Shown in pieces: positions 17,687 to 29,172 of a DNA stretch of 64,000 nucleotides (its first letter is position 1; each line of letters opens with the position of its first letter). Origin of the DNA: Nitrospirota bacterium. Lineage in GTDB: Bacteria > Nitrospirota > Nitrospiria > SBBL01 > JAADHI01. Where the stretch lies: NCBI GenBank assembly GCA_029261195.1, contig JAJDBU010000072.1, positions 16,168 through 80,167 on the forward strand. Direction: 5' to 3'. The translations under genes were made by a program, and so were the position numbers. Below the pieces are notes generated by a model, which was given only the letters and a program-made list of their open reading frames with translations, had not been told where the DNA came from and ran no database searches.

Positions 17687-18466
17687 ATGGAGAAAGAGCC
17701 ACAAAAAAAGCAAAAAAAAGAAAAATTCCCTGCTCTTGTCGCCCATCGCGGTTATGCCGCCTGTTTTCCGGAAAACACCCTGCTTTCTCTCAGTGAGGCC
17801 CTCAAGGCCGGAGCCTGTTTTATAGAATTCGATGTCCAACTTTGTGCAGATCACACCCCCTTTGTGATTCATGATCGTTCGCTTGATCGCACCTGTGGCA
17901 TAGAAAAAGACCTTTTCACCTTGTCTTCCGAAGCGCTAAAACAGATTCAAGCCTGTGAACCGGCGCGTTTTGGCAAACAGTTTCAGAATAGGGGCATTTA
18001 CATTCCCACACTGGCTGAAGTGGTCGATTTATTACAAGACTGGCCTGAGGCGACTGCCTTTGTTGAAATCAAAAGAGAGAGCCTCAGGTATCATGGCCTG
18101 GAGTACACTGTCGAGAAGGTGATGACGGTCATCGAAGTTGTGCTTAAGCAATGCTGCATTATTTCAAAATCGACCTCGGCAATCGGCTATGCCAGAAGCC
18201 TGGGTGCAAGCAGTATTGGCTGGGTTGTAACTGAATGGACAGAAAACTCACGGCATCAAATAACGGAATTGGCACCTGATGTGCTCATTTGTAATTATGA
18301 AAAAATTCCCTCACCGACAACTCAATTGTGGCCAGGACCCTGGATTTGGGCCTTTTACGAAGTCATTCATCCTGAGTTGGCGGCAATGCTTTACGCGCAA
18401 GGCGCCACACTAATTGAAACAAAAGACATCGGAAAGATGCTGGAAAATTTCGGAAGCTCTGATTGA
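17687..18466 (+). CDS. Glycerophosphodiester phosphodiesterase family protein
   Basis: VAHRGYAACFPENTLLSLSEALKAGACFIEFDVQLCADHTPFVIHDRSLDRTC. Confidence 0.93.
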   Translation: MEKEPQKKQKKEKFPALVAHRGYAACFPENTLLSLSEALKAGACFIEFDVQLCADHTPFVIHDRSLDRTCGIEKDLFTLSSEALKQIQACEPARFGKQFQNRGIYIPTLAEVVDLLQDWPEATAFVEIKRESLRYHGLEYTVEKVMTVIEVVLKQCCIISKSTSAIGYARSLGASSIGWVVTEWTENSRHQITELAPDVLICNYEKIPSPTTQLWPGPWIWAFYEVIHPELAAMLYAQGATLIETKDIGKMLENFGSSD

Positions 18467-18698
18467 ATCCGAGTTGAATTTTCCAAGAGAAACAAATCAG
18501 GTTCAAGGCAGAAATTTCGGAGAATAGTCGGTTATTTCCATGATTTGGGGCGTAAAACCTGAAAGTTTTTGACTCAAAAACAAGGCATGACTTATTCAAA
18601 GCTTCCTTGTAGATGCGGTTCCTTTTCCTAAACCTTGAATCAAATATTCAATGACTGTTAGACTCACAACATTGATTCACTTGGCCTGAAATGATCTG

Positions 18699-19115
18699 AT
18701 GAAAAAAGCAAGTTCTCATCGCGTAATTTTTTGGACTGTCTTGCTGGCCTTTGGCTTGATGCTGACAGGAAAAGCGATTGCCTGTTTCGCGCCTTCCGCG
18801 ATGGAGATGAGCCAGGGAAAATCGATGGACTGCTGCATGGAGCGCTGCCGGATGGAAACGACGCACGAGGCCGCGCAAAAGGCCTGTGAGCAGAGCCTTC
18901 AGGCCTTTAGTCTGCAAGAAACCCTTTCAAACCCCGACAAAAATTGTAACCCTTCAGCTCAAATCATTTTGTCGGACATCAATCCGCTGCCGCTTTTTTC
19001 CTCAGCCTTGCTTGAACCGAATCATCGCATCAATCCGCTTCGGAACGAAGCGCCGATTAAGCGGCACAGTTCAGGTATCCCAATCTATACCTCGATACAA
19101 AGCTTTCTGATTTAG
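18699..19115 (+). CDS. Small exported Cys/Met-rich protein upstream of the Cus system
   Basis: Signal peptide; CFAPSAMEMSQGKSMDCCMERCRMETTHE. Confidence 0.5.
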   Translation: MKKASSHRVIFWTVLLAFGLMLTGKAIACFAPSAMEMSQGKSMDCCMERCRMETTHEAAQKACEQSLQAFSLQETLSNPDKNCNPSAQIILSDINPLPLFSSALLEPNHRINPLRNEAPIKRHSSGIPIYTSIQSFLI

Positions 19116-19235
19116 ACCTCTTTTTACACTTCCTTAGCTCAACCTTTGTCCACGCGTTTCATCTATTGCGCTGTGTGGCATGGGGTGAACTCCGTCTTTA
19201 AGACTATTTTTTATCGGATCAAGAGAGGATGACCC

Positions 19236-20525
19236 ATGAAATGTTTTTGGATTTTGCCTTTATTTCTGACAGTGATGCTTTTGCCTGCCCTGTTTCCCGA
19301 AAAAGGGAGAGCGGAAGACAAGCTTTTTTTATCCTCGCTCATTGAGGAAGCGCTAGAGGCCAATCCGAATATTGCGGCGGCCAATGCTGCGTGGGAGGCG
19401 CACTTAGCACGCATTGCTCAGGTGAATGTCCTGGATGACCCTGAGATCGGTTTCGACACCTGGAATATTCCAAATACCCTTGATTTAAGTCAAACACGCA
19501 ATTGGATTTTTTTTGCCCGACAACGTTTTCCGGCGGCGGGAACGCTGAAGCTACGCGCGGAGCTGGCAGAAACTGTGGCGACGCGGGCCGAAGCGCAAAT
19601 CAGCATGACGGTTAGATCCATCATCGCGGCGGTCAAAATTGCTTATGACTCACTTTATCTGGCGCACAAAGCCATTGAGGTCAATGCAGAACACCTCGAT
19701 ATTTTGAAACGTTTCGAGGAAATTGCCGAAATTAAGTATCAAACCGCCGCAGTCTCAGAGCAGGATGTGCTCAAGGCGCGCGTGGCCCTGGCACGTTTGG
19801 AAAACGAGCAAGTCACTCTTGAACAGCGCCAGCACACCGCGCGTGCGGCTTTGAATACCCTTTTGAAACGTTCGCCTCGTTCTCCACTGGCAATACCCGA
19901 AAACTTGCGGCGAATTGACCTGCCCTCAGACTTAGTGGCCCTGGCATCCAAAGCCCTGCGTGTACGACCTGAATTGAAAGCAGCCAAAGCGGCGATTAAA
20001 CGTAGTGAGCAAGAGCTTGCGCTGGCGAAGCTTAAATTTAAGCCCGACTATCAAGTCTCCGTTAAGCGATTTCAAAATCAGGGCACGCCCCAGCCGAGTG
20101 GCTGGGGTATTTCGGCCAGCATCAATCTGCCCTGGTTTTTTCATCAAAAACACGACCATCGGATTCAGGAAACACGGCATCGCACGACACAGCAAGAGGC
20201 GATGTACGAAAACCTGAAAGATCAGACCCGTTTTGCCATAGAAGATTTGATTGTAAAGATTCAAACGGCGGGTCGGCTTGCGGCGCTCTTTCAGGAGAAT
20301 GTGATCCCACAAGCAGAACAGTCGGTGGCCTCAGCACAAACGGGCTATCAGACCGACCAGGTTGATTTTCTGGATCTGCTCGAAAGTCAGCGTCAGTTGG
20401 TGACTTTTCGGCTTGAATATTTTCAGGCGCTGGCCTTGCAAAATCAGGAGGTGGCGCGTTTGGAACAGGTGATGGGTTCAGATCTCTCTGATTTTAAAAA
20501 TAAAACGGATGGAGGTTTAAAATGA
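19236..20525 (+). CDS. cusC: TolC-like outer-membrane efflux protein (CusC-type)
   Basis: OEP-family heptad repeats, signal peptide; overlaps the membrane-fusion gene. Confidence 0.88.
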   Translation: MKCFWILPLFLTVMLLPALFPEKGRAEDKLFLSSLIEEALEANPNIAAANAAWEAHLARIAQVNVLDDPEIGFDTWNIPNTLDLSQTRNWIFFARQRFPAAGTLKLRAELAETVATRAEAQISMTVRSIIAAVKIAYDSLYLAHKAIEVNAEHLDILKRFEEIAEIKYQTAAVSEQDVLKARVALARLENEQVTLEQRQHTARAALNTLLKRSPRSPLAIPENLRRIDLPSDLVALASKALRVRPELKAAKAAIKRSEQELALAKLKFKPDYQVSVKRFQNQGTPQPSGWGISASINLPWFFHQKHDHRIQETRHRTTQQEAMYENLKDQTRFAIEDLIVKIQTAGRLAALFQENVIPQAEQSVASAQTGYQTDQVDFLDLLESQRQLVTFRLEYFQALALQNQEVARLEQVMGSDLSDFKNKTDGGLK

Positions 20526-21802
20526 AACGATTCTTTGTTGTGAGATTGCTTAGCTGTGTTGTTTTGAATATGAGTCCTTTCGGAGGCGCTGCTTTTGCGC
20601 AAATGGATCAGATGAAAGGCATGGAGGGTGGAAAGATGTCTTTGCCGATGTCTCAAACATCCTCCGGAAATAAAGTACCCGAAGGACAAGTGCCCGTGAT
20701 GCTCACGCCGCACAAACAAAAACTGGTGGGTATAAAGACCAAAGCTGTACGCCAAAAAGTCATGACTAAACGGATCCGCACCATCGGGCGGGTGGATTAT
20801 GACGAACGGACCTTAACGACCGTGACGACCAAAATTGAGGGCTGGATCGAAGCGCTCACCGTGGATGCGACGGGCATGGCCGTTAAAAAAGGCAAACCGC
20901 TCTTTTCAGTCTACAGCCCGAAACTGCTTCAAACGCAGGAGGAATACCTCTTGGCTTTTAAAACGCAAAAAAAAATGAAGCAAAAAAAAGTCAGAGAAAA
21001 CCTGATTTCCGCCAGTCGCCGACGCTTGCTGCTTTGGGATGTCACGCCGCAACAGGTTCGGGAACTGGAAAAACGCGGAAAAGTGATTCGTGCCTTGCCC
21101 GTACTCTCTCCTGCCAGCGGTATTATCACGGAAAAAATGGCCTTGCCCGGCATGTATGTCAAACCCGGCATGGCACTCTATAAAATCGCGGATCTATCCA
21201 AGGTCTGGGTGTTGGTCGATATTTATGAACACGAGCTGGTCTGGATTGAACTTGGACAGCTGTCTGAACTCACTCTGGCCTCCCTGCCCGGCCAGGTCTT
21301 TCGGGGAAAAGTGACTTACATCTATCCCTATCTGAACGAGGGCAGTCGAACGGCGACCCTTCGTATTGAGTTGGATAACAAAGACGGAAAACTTAAACCC
21401 GGCATGTATGCGAATGTTACTTTTACCATAAAGGCAGCGGAAGGCCTGGTCGTGCCGGAAAGTGCCGTACTCGATTCCGGTCTTCGACAAGTCGCTTTTG
21501 TGGCGAAAGCGGGAGGACTATTTGAGCCCCGTGTGATTAAAACCGGACGGCGCTTCAATCACGAGATTGAAATACTGGAAGGTCTGGAAGCGGGTGAACA
21601 GGTCGTCACGCAGGGCACTTTTTTGATCGATTCCGAAAGTAAACTCATGGCCTCCACGGAAGGCATGATGGGCCTCGTGGGTATGGGCGACTGGAAAATG
21701 GAAGGCTCCAAAATGGGCGGCATGGACATGGGAGATGGCAAGATGGACAAGATGCCGAACATGCCGAACATGCCAAACATGAATGGAATGAATCATGATT
21801 GA
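20522..21802 (+). CDS. cusB: Periplasmic adaptor of heavy-metal RND efflux (CusB-type), Met-rich termini
   Basis: RND adaptor core; N-terminal MDQMKGMEGGKM and C-terminal MGGMDMGDGKMDKMPNMPNMPNMNGMNHD. Confidence 0.93.
   Translation: MKRFFVVRLLSCVVLNMSPFGGAAFAQMDQMKGMEGGKMSLPMSQTSSGNKVPEGQVPVMLTPHKQKLVGIKTKAVRQKVMTKRIRTIGRVDYDERTLTTVTTKIEGWIEALTVDATGMAVKKGKPLFSVYSPKLLQTQEEYLLAFKTQKKMKQKKVRENLISASRRRLLLWDVTPQQVRELEKRGKVIRALPVLSPASGIITEKMALPGMYVKPGMALYKIADLSKVWVLVDIYEHELVWIELGQLSELTLASLPGQVFRGKVTYIYPYLNEGSRTATLRIELDNKDGKLKPGMYANVTFTIKAAEGLVVPESAVLDSGLRQVAFVAKAGGLFEPRVIKTGRRFNHEIEILEGLEAGEQVVTQGTFLIDSESKLMASTEGMMGLVGMGDWKMEGSKMGGMDMGDGKMDKMPNMPNMPNMNGMNHD
21752..21778. repeat. 9-bp tandem repeat encoding MPN triplets in the adaptor C-terminus
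   Basis: atgccgaac atgccgaac atgccaaac. Confidence 0.9.
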
Positions 21803-24800
21803 GCGCATCATTGAAGCCTGTGGCCGCAATCGCTTCATGGTCTTTCTGGGTGTCTTCTTTTTCTCGGCCTGGGGAATCTGGGCGATGGCACGCATTCCCC
21901 TGGATGCCATTCCCGATTTGTCTGACGTGCAGGTCATCGTCTTTACCGATTGGCCGGGGCGTAGCCCCACGCTGATTGAGGATCAAATTACCTATCCCAT
22001 TGTCACGGCCATGACCGCCGCGCCGAAAGTGAAATATGCGCGCGGGCAGTCTTTTTTGGGTCTCTCCTTTGTGAATGTGGTCTTTGAAGACGGCACGGAC
22101 ATGTACTGGGCGAGAAGCCGCGTCATGGAATATATGCAATCCGTCTCAGGCAAGCTGCCGGAAGGCGTTACGCCCACGCTGGGACCGGATGCGACCGGCG
22201 TCGGCTGGGTTTTTGAATATGCACTCGTCGATGAATCGGGTGAACACGATCTCTGGGAGTTGACCTCCTTTCAGGATTGGACGCTGCGTTACTGGCTGCA
22301 ATCTGTGCCGGGTGTGGCCGAGGTCGCCACCATTGGCGGCATGGTCAAGCAATATCAAATCGTACTCGATCCGAACAAACTCCTGGCCTACAAGATCCCC
22401 TTACTTACAGTCATTCAAGCCGTTCGAGAGAGTAATAACGATGTCGGCGGACGCGTGGTTGAGCTTTCGGAGCGGGAATACATGCTGCGGGGTCTGGGCT
22501 ATATCCAAAACCTGGATGATCTGCGCGATATTTCTCTGGCCCTGCGCGGTGATGGCACGCCCATCTTTTTAGGCGATGTTGCGCGTGTGCAGATCGGGCC
22601 GGACATGCGACGCGGGCTTGCGGATTTGGACGGAGAAGGGGAGGTGGTCGGAGGCGTTGTCATCATGCGTTTCGGCGAAAATGCCTTGAATGTCATCGAA
22701 GGCGTGAAAGCCAAACTCAAAGAAATCGAAAGCTCACTGCCCAAAGGCGTGAAGATTGTCACGACTTACGACCGCTCCGATCTTATTTACGGCGCGATTG
22801 ACACTCTGCGTGAAAAACTGGTCGAGATTACCGTCGTCGTCAGTATCATTTGTATTCTGTTTTTGCTGCATTTTCGTTCGGCGCTGGTGGCGATTTTAAC
22901 CCTGCCTGTCGCCATTTTGATTTCTTTTATTGCGATGTATTATTTGGGACTCAGCTCCAACGTCATGTCTTTGGGCGGCATTGCGATTGCCGTGGGGGCG
23001 ATGGTGGATGCCTCCATCGTCATGATCGAAAATGCCCATAGCCGCTTGGAGGAGAAACCCGATGCCGACCGTACCACGGTCATCATCGAAGCCGCAAAAG
23101 AACTGGGCCGACCTCTGTTTTTTTCACTGCTCATCATCACCGTTTCTTTCATGCCCATCTTTACGCTCGAATTTCAGGAGGGACGGCTGTTTAAACCCCT
23201 GGCCTATACCAAAACCTTCGCCATGTTTTTTGCGGCCATTGTTTCCATTACCCTGGTTCCGGCTCTCATGACCCTGTTGATTCGCGGCAAGATCACCCCC
23301 GCCGCCAAGAACCCGGCCAATCGTTTGCTCGTGTGGATCTATCGCCCCTTTTTGAAAGCCGTACTGCGGTTTCGTTTCATTACATTGATCCTGGCCTTGG
23401 TGGGCTTGGCTGCGACCCTGCCCGTTTTTCAAGAACTCGGTACCGAATTCATGCCGCCTTTAAACGAAGGCACGATGCTCTACATGCCGACCACGCTGCC
23501 GGGACTCTCCATCCGCGAAGCCAAGGCGATCTTGCAAAAACAAAATAGGATGCTGAAGGAATTCCCCGAAGTCGAACATGTGTTCGGGAAAATCGGACGC
23601 GCCAAGACCTCGACAGATCCCGCGCCACTCAACATGGTCGAAACCGTTGTCACCTTCAAAGCCCGCGATCAATGGCGAGCGGGTTTGACTTGGGACGAAC
23701 TCATTGACGAGATGGACGCCAAGTTGCAATTTCCGGGCATGCCCAATATCTGGTGGATGCCCATTCAAACCCGGAACGAAATGCTGGCGACCGGGATTCG
23801 CAGCACCCTCGGCATTAAAATTTTAGGGCCGGATTTGGCGGAGATTGAAAAAATTGCCATTGAGATGGAAGGCATTCTTAAACACAAAACAGATGCACGT
23901 TCGGTATTTGCCGAACGTGTCACCGGGGGCTATTACATTGATTTTAAAATCAAACGCCGCGAAGCCGCGCGTTATGGCCTGCGCGTGAAAGACTTGAACG
24001 ACGTTATCGAATCGGCCATCGGCGGTAAAAACATTGCTCAAACGGTCGAAGGGCGCGAACGCTATCCCATCAACGTGCGCTACGCGCGTGAACTTCGAGA
24101 TAATCCGGAATCTCTGCGCCGGGTCTTGGTCGCCACATCGACCGGTGCGCAAATTCCGCTGGGACAAGTGGCCGAAATCTCTATCAATCAAGGCCCGCCG
24201 ATGGTGCGGGATGAAAATGGTTCATTGGCCGGTTTTGTGTTTGTGGACGGCGTGAGCGGTGACCTCGGCAGCTTCGTAGAAAAGGCAAAAAAAATTGTAC
24301 AGGAGAACCTAAAGTTGCCCGCAGGCTATTCCTTAGTTTGGGCAGGACAATATCAATACATGTTACGCGCTAAAGAAAAACTGGCCGTGGTTGTTCCCAT
24401 GACCCTGCTCATTATCTTTGTGGCGCTCTACATCAATTTTAAGTCCATCGCACGCAGCATGATCGTGCTCTTCAGCGTGCCCTTCGCCCTCATCGGCGGC
24501 ATTTGGGCCTTGAAATTATTGAACTACAACATGAGTGTCGCCGTCTGGGTGGGCTTGATCGCACTGGCGGGTGTGGCCTCCGAAATGGGGGTGGTCATGG
24601 TGTCCTTTTTAGACGAAGCTCTGTCCTCAAAAAAAGAAGCTTTGACGGGAGAGAACCTACTTACTTTCATCGCAGAAGGCGCGGCTAAACGCGTGCGCCC
24701 AGTCATGATGACTGCCGCGACCACCTTTATCGGCTTGATTCCTATTTTATGGAGTACGGGCACTGGCGCAGACGTCATGAAACGTATCGCCGCACCCATG

Positions 24801-24890
24801 GTCGGCGGCATGATCTCAGCGACGGTGTTGACCTTGTTGTTGATTCCGGCGATTTATTCACTGTTTCGTCAATGGGAGCTGCGATCTTGA
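21795..24890 (+). CDS. cusA: Heavy-metal RND efflux pump (CusA/CzcA family)
   Basis: 1031 aa; MIERIIEACGRNRFMVFLGV N-terminus, VGAMVDASIVMIENAHSRLE, typical HME-RND layout. Confidence 0.96.
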   Translation: MIERIIEACGRNRFMVFLGVFFFSAWGIWAMARIPLDAIPDLSDVQVIVFTDWPGRSPTLIEDQITYPIVTAMTAAPKVKYARGQSFLGLSFVNVVFEDGTDMYWARSRVMEYMQSVSGKLPEGVTPTLGPDATGVGWVFEYALVDESGEHDLWELTSFQDWTLRYWLQSVPGVAEVATIGGMVKQYQIVLDPNKLLAYKIPLLTVIQAVRESNNDVGGRVVELSEREYMLRGLGYIQNLDDLRDISLALRGDGTPIFLGDVARVQIGPDMRRGLADLDGEGEVVGGVVIMRFGENALNVIEGVKAKLKEIESSLPKGVKIVTTYDRSDLIYGAIDTLREKLVEITVVVSIICILFLLHFRSALVAILTLPVAILISFIAMYYLGLSSNVMSLGGIAIAVGAMVDASIVMIENAHSRLEEKPDADRTTVIIEAAKELGRPLFFSLLIITVSFMPIFTLEFQEGRLFKPLAYTKTFAMFFAAIVSITLVPALMTLLIRGKITPAAKNPANRLLVWIYRPFLKAVLRFRFITLILALVGLAATLPVFQELGTEFMPPLNEGTMLYMPTTLPGLSIREAKAILQKQNRMLKEFPEVEHVFGKIGRAKTSTDPAPLNMVETVVTFKARDQWRAGLTWDELIDEMDAKLQFPGMPNIWWMPIQTRNEMLATGIRSTLGIKILGPDLAEIEKIAIEMEGILKHKTDARSVFAERVTGGYYIDFKIKRREAARYGLRVKDLNDVIESAIGGKNIAQTVEGRERYPINVRYARELRDNPESLRRVLVATSTGAQIPLGQVAEISINQGPPMVRDENGSLAGFVFVDGVSGDLGSFVEKAKKIVQENLKLPAGYSLVWAGQYQYMLRAKEKLAVVVPMTLLIIFVALYINFKSIARSMIVLFSVPFALIGGIWALKLLNYNMSVAVWVGLIALAGVASEMGVVMVSFLDEALSSKKEALTGENLLTFIAEGAAKRVRPVMMTAATTFIGLIPILWSTGTGADVMKRIAAPMVGGMISATVLTLLLIPAIYSLFRQWELRS

Positions 24891-25015
24891 GCGAGGAGTC
24901 TAGGATTTAAAATTCGAAAAAGACAGTAAAATACTTATAAGGAAATTTCCCATATGCTTACCGCTATGTTAATATCTCTTGGGGATAATCTGCTAAGCTC
25001 ATATATGGAGTCAAG

Positions 25016-25639
25016 GTGATCTGGGTTGGTTTAACCGGGGGCATTGCGAGCGGGAAAAGCACGGTCTCTCAGTTTCTAAAACAAGAGGGAGCCTTCATCA
25101 TTGATGCCGATAATATCGTCCATAGGCTGCTTTCTCAAAAGAGCGAAGTGATCGAATCGATAGTCGGGCATTTCGGGAAAAAAGTTGTGAATGCCGCTGG
25201 ACAGATTGACCGCAAGCGTCTTGGCAAAATCATTTTTCGTGACCCGGAAAAACGCATGACCCTGAACAAGATCGTTCACCCCTGCGTTTTTGAAGAATCG
25301 GAGGCCGAAAAAAATCGCATTGCGAATCAAGATCCGAAGGCCGTGATCATTTTTGATGCGGCTCTTTTAATTGAAACCGGGGCTTATCAAAAAATGGACT
25401 GGAACCTTTTGGTCTATTTGGATCATAGGACTCAAATCAATCGCTTGATCAAACGAGATCATCTGACACAAGAGGATGCAGAGCGACGGATCAAGGCGCA
25501 AATATCTATCGATGATAAAATAAGACGGGTCAATGAAGTCATCGATAACCGATATCCCCGTCATGAGGTAGAAAATGCTGTACATCAAATCTACCTCAGA
25601 CTGAAAAGAAAGGCCGGAACATCTATTACCTGTTCATGA
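25016..25639 (+). CDS. coaE: Dephospho-CoA kinase
   Basis: GLTGGIASGKSTVSQFL P-loop; GTG start. Confidence 0.95.
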   Translation: MIWVGLTGGIASGKSTVSQFLKQEGAFIIDADNIVHRLLSQKSEVIESIVGHFGKKVVNAAGQIDRKRLGKIIFRDPEKRMTLNKIVHPCVFEESEAEKNRIANQDPKAVIIFDAALLIETGAYQKMDWNLLVYLDHRTQINRLIKRDHLTQEDAERRIKAQISIDDKIRRVNEVIDNRYPRHEVENAVHQIYLRLKRKAGTSITCS

Positions 25640-25680
25640 CTTAATTATCTTAATTCCATAAAAAGGGAGAAAACAAAATA

Positions 25681-26583
25681 ATGCATACACATAAAATCAC
25701 AAAAGCCGTCATTCCCGCAGCCGGATTAGGTACACGATTTTTACCGGCCACAAAGGCCTCTCCAAAAGAGATGCTGCCCCTCGTCGATAAACCTCTGATT
25801 CAATACGTCGTCGAAGAGGCCGTTGCCTCGGGCATCGAACAAATCATCATCGTCACGGGCCGGGGAAAGCGAGCCATTGAGGATCACTTTGATATCTCTT
25901 TTGAGTTGGAAGAAACACTGAAACAAACGGGTAAAGAACGCTTGATCCCCGGCTTGCGACAAATTTCTGACATGGCCGATTTTTGTTATATTCGCCAAAG
26001 CGAGCCACGTGGCCTGGGTCATGCCATCCTCTGCGCAAAACACGTTATCGGGGACGAGCCTTTTGCGGTATTACTGGGAGATGACATCATTGATGTGGAT
26101 CATGGTGTTCCCGCCCTGAAACAGATGGTCAATATTTTCAAATCCAACCCCACCCCCCTCATCGGGATTCAGCGCGTTTTGAAATCAGAGGTTCACCATT
26201 ACGGCATTCTTGATGCCGTAGCGACACACGACGATCTTTATAAAATCAATGACCTGGTTGAAAAACCGTCAGTGGAAGACGCCCCTTCAGACCTTGCCGT
26301 CATCGGAAGATACATCCTGATTCCTGAAATCTTCGAACTGCTCGAAAAGACTCCGCCCGGAAAAGGCAATGAAATCCAGCTCACCGACGCACTTAAGGAA
26401 CTTGTCAGATTGAAAACAATGTATGGCTACCTAATAGAAGGGAACCGCTATGATGCCGGTGACAAACTCGGTTTTCTTAAAGCCACCGTCGAGATCGGCC
26501 TAAAAAACACCGAGTTAGGAAAAAGCTTCGAAGAGTATATCAAAGGACTTTCTTTGGTGAGAGAAGGCCTGCTCAAGGCCTGA
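25681..26583 (+). CDS. galU: UTP--glucose-1-phosphate uridylyltransferase
   Basis: KAVIPAAGLGTRFLPATKASPKEMLPLVDKPLIQYVVEEA. Confidence 0.97.
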   Translation: MHTHKITKAVIPAAGLGTRFLPATKASPKEMLPLVDKPLIQYVVEEAVASGIEQIIIVTGRGKRAIEDHFDISFELEETLKQTGKERLIPGLRQISDMADFCYIRQSEPRGLGHAILCAKHVIGDEPFAVLLGDDIIDVDHGVPALKQMVNIFKSNPTPLIGIQRVLKSEVHHYGILDAVATHDDLYKINDLVEKPSVEDAPSDLAVIGRYILIPEIFELLEKTPPGKGNEIQLTDALKELVRLKTMYGYLIEGNRYDAGDKLGFLKATVEIGLKNTELGKSFEEYIKGLSLVREGLLKA

Positions 26584-26716
26584 TTTGTTTTCAGAAGACG
26601 AAATTCAACTCAGACTTTGTCAGAGCTTCCTTAAGCGCTAAGATACATTGCCTTGGCTTCTTTCCCTCGTGTACAATGCGCTTTTTTTGTTGCCAACCCT
26701 CCTAGAGGAGTACTGC

Positions 26717-29104
26717 GTGTCTGAGCCGAGCGAAAACGAAATCAAAGAGATTGAAATCCCGACTAAACTGCCTCTGCTGCCTGTCAGGGATATTGTTGTT
26801 TTTCCTCACATGGTTCTTCCGCTCTTTGTTGGCCGTGCGATGTCGGTCAAGGCCATCGAAAAGGCGGTCTCCGAAAACCGGATGGTCCTACTCGTTGCGC
26901 AAAAATCTTTAGAGGTGGAATCCCCGAAACCCGCCGACATCTACAGGCTGGGCACCGTCGGCACAATCATGCGGATGCTGAAGCTTTCAGACGGTCGCAT
27001 TAAAATATTGGTTCAAGGACTCTCAAAAGCAAAGATTACCTCCTTTTCAAAAAGAACGCCTTATTATCAAGTCAAGATTCAAAATATCGAAGAGACCCCT
27101 TTTGTAAAGATACCGCCTGAAGTCGAGGCCATTGTTCGCATGGTGAAGGAACAGATGGAGAAAGCCATCTCCTTCGGAAAATTTCTTGTGCCTGATGTGA
27201 TTGCCTTAATTGAAAATCTGGAAGATCCCGGCCGCTTGGCCGACCTGATCGCATCCAACCTGGGCCTTAAAGTTGAGGCAGCCCAGGAAATTCTTGAAAC
27301 GATCGACCCTGTTGAGCGCCTCCGGAAAGTCAGTGCCCTCATGGCAAAAGAACTTCATGTGATGGGCATGCAACAAAAGATTCAGACAGAAGCCAAGGGA
27401 GAAATGGACAAGGTTCAGCGGGAATATTATTTAAGAGAACAAGTCAAAGCCATCCAAAAAGAGCTGGGAGAGGTTGATGAGCGCGCCAAGGAAGTCGAAG
27501 AATTCCGTGAGAAAATTACCGCGGCGAAAATGCCTCAGAAAGTTTTAAAAGAAGCGAATAAGCAACTCCGGCGTCTTGAACAGATGCACCCCGACTCATC
27601 GGAGGCCTCGACGGTTCGGACCTATCTTGAGTGGATGGCGGAGCTGCCCTGGAGTAAACAGACAAAGGATAAACTCGATATTGGCGCAGCCCAAAAAGTA
27701 CTGGATGCCGATCACTACGACCTTGAAAAAGTCAAAGAACGCATACTCGAATACCTTGCCGTGCGAAAGATGAAGGGGAAAATGAAAGGGACGATTCTCT
27801 GTTTTGTCGGACCGCCCGGCGTTGGCAAAACCTCACTCGGGAAGTCCATCGCACGTGCACTCGGTAGGAAATTTGTACGGATTTCCCTTGGCGGCATGCG
27901 GGATGAAGCGGAGATTCGCGGACACCGTCGGACCTATGTGGGAGCCCTCCCGGGCCGTTTGATCCAGGGAATGAAGCAGGCGGGCACAATGAACCCGGTT
28001 TTTATGATGGATGAAATCGACAAGATCGGCAGCGATTTTCGGGGAGATCCCGCATCGGCCCTGTTGGAGGTCCTCGACCCGGAACAGAACCGAGACTTTT
28101 CCGACCACTACCTTGCAGTCCCTTACGATCTTTCCCGGGTCATGTTTATCACCACGGCCAACCAGATTGACCCGATTCCGATTCCCCTGCGTGACCGGAT
28201 GGAAATGATTGATCTTTCTGGTTACACAACGGAAGAAAAAGTCGGTATCGCAAAGCACTTTTTACTTCCGAGACAACTTGAAGAACATGGCACTTCGCCG
28301 AAGCGGGTTAAAATTTCAGATGGGGCAATTGAGAAAATTGTAACCGATTACACCCGTGAAGCCGGCGTTCGGAATCTGGAGCGGAAAATCGCCCAGGTGC
28401 TCAGAAAAGTTGCTCGCCGTCTCGCCGAGGGAGAAAAAAAGCACACGTCGGTGACACCGGCCAACCTCCACCGTTTTCTGGGCATTCCCAAATTTTTACC
28501 GGAGATGGAGATTGAGACCGATGAAGTGGGTGTGGCAACCGGGATGGCCTGGACGCCTACCGGAGGGGATATCATTCGAATCGAGGCGGCCATGATGTCC
28601 GGCAAGGGAGCCCTTACGCTCACCGGTTCCCTGGGTGACGTTATGAAGGAATCTGCCCAGACCGCCCTTTCTTTTATCCGCTCTCAGGAAAAAAGTCTCA
28701 AGATCAACGCCGACATCTTTGCTAAAAATGATCTTCATCTGCATGTCCCGGCAGGCGCCATCCCGAAAGATGGTCCCTCTGCCGGCATTACCATCGCCTC
28801 CGCCTTAGCCTCCGCCCTGACCGAAACTGCCCTAAGGCGAGACATTGCCATGACCGGAGAGATTACGCTTCGTGGCAGGGTACTTCCCATCGGTGGACTG
28901 AAAGAAAAGATTCTGGCCGCAAAACGCGCAGGTTTGGAGAGTATCATCCTTCCGAAGCAAAACGAAAAAGACCTTGAAGAGATTCCAAAGCACCTGCAAA
29001 AAGGTCTGAAGTTTATCTTCGCCGCCCATATGGAAGATGTGCTTGCAGTGATCTTTCAGAAAAAAAGACCGGCAAGAAAGCCGCCCGGCAAGAAGACTAT
29101 ATGA
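26717..29104 (+). CDS. lon: ATP-dependent protease La (Lon)
   Basis: [30 protein letters not shown]; catalytic [15 protein letters not shown] at 26717 after AGAGGAG preferred over track start 26648. Confidence 0.97.
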   Translation: MSEPSENEIKEIEIPTKLPLLPVRDIVVFPHMVLPLFVGRAMSVKAIEKAVSENRMVLLVAQKSLEVESPKPADIYRLGTVGTIMRMLKLSDGRIKILVQGLSKAKITSFSKRTPYYQVKIQNIEETPFVKIPPEVEAIVRMVKEQMEKAISFGKFLVPDVIALIENLEDPGRLADLIASNLGLKVEAAQEILETIDPVERLRKVSALMAKELHVMGMQQKIQTEAKGEMDKVQREYYLREQVKAIQKELGEVDERAKEVEEFREKITAAKMPQKVLKEANKQLRRLEQMHPDSSEASTVRTYLEWMAELPWSKQTKDKLDIGAAQKVLDADHYDLEKVKERILEYLAVRKMKGKMKGTILCFVGPPGVGKTSLGKSIARALGRKFVRISLGGMRDEAEIRGHRRTYVGALPGRLIQGMKQAGTMNPVFMMDEIDKIGSDFRGDPASALLEVLDPEQNRDFSDHYLAVPYDLSRVMFITTANQIDPIPIPLRDRMEMIDLSGYTTEEKVGIAKHFLLPRQLEEHGTSPKRVKISDGAIEKIVTDYTREAGVRNLERKIAQVLRKVARRLAEGEKKHTSVTPANLHRFLGIPKFLPEMEIETDEVGVATGMAWTPTGGDIIRIEAAMMSGKGALTLTGSLGDVMKESAQTALSFIRSQEKSLKINADIFAKNDLHLHVPAGAIPKDGPSAGITIASALASALTETALRRDIAMTGEITLRGRVLPIGGLKEKILAAKRAGLESIILPKQNEKDLEEIPKHLQKGLKFIFAAHMEDVLAVIFQKKRPARKPPGKKTI

Positions 29105-29172
29105 AAACTCCCATGAACGCCTTGACAGCTAAAGCTGCGCCCATGGAAGGTTATATGACCCTATGAAAGCTG

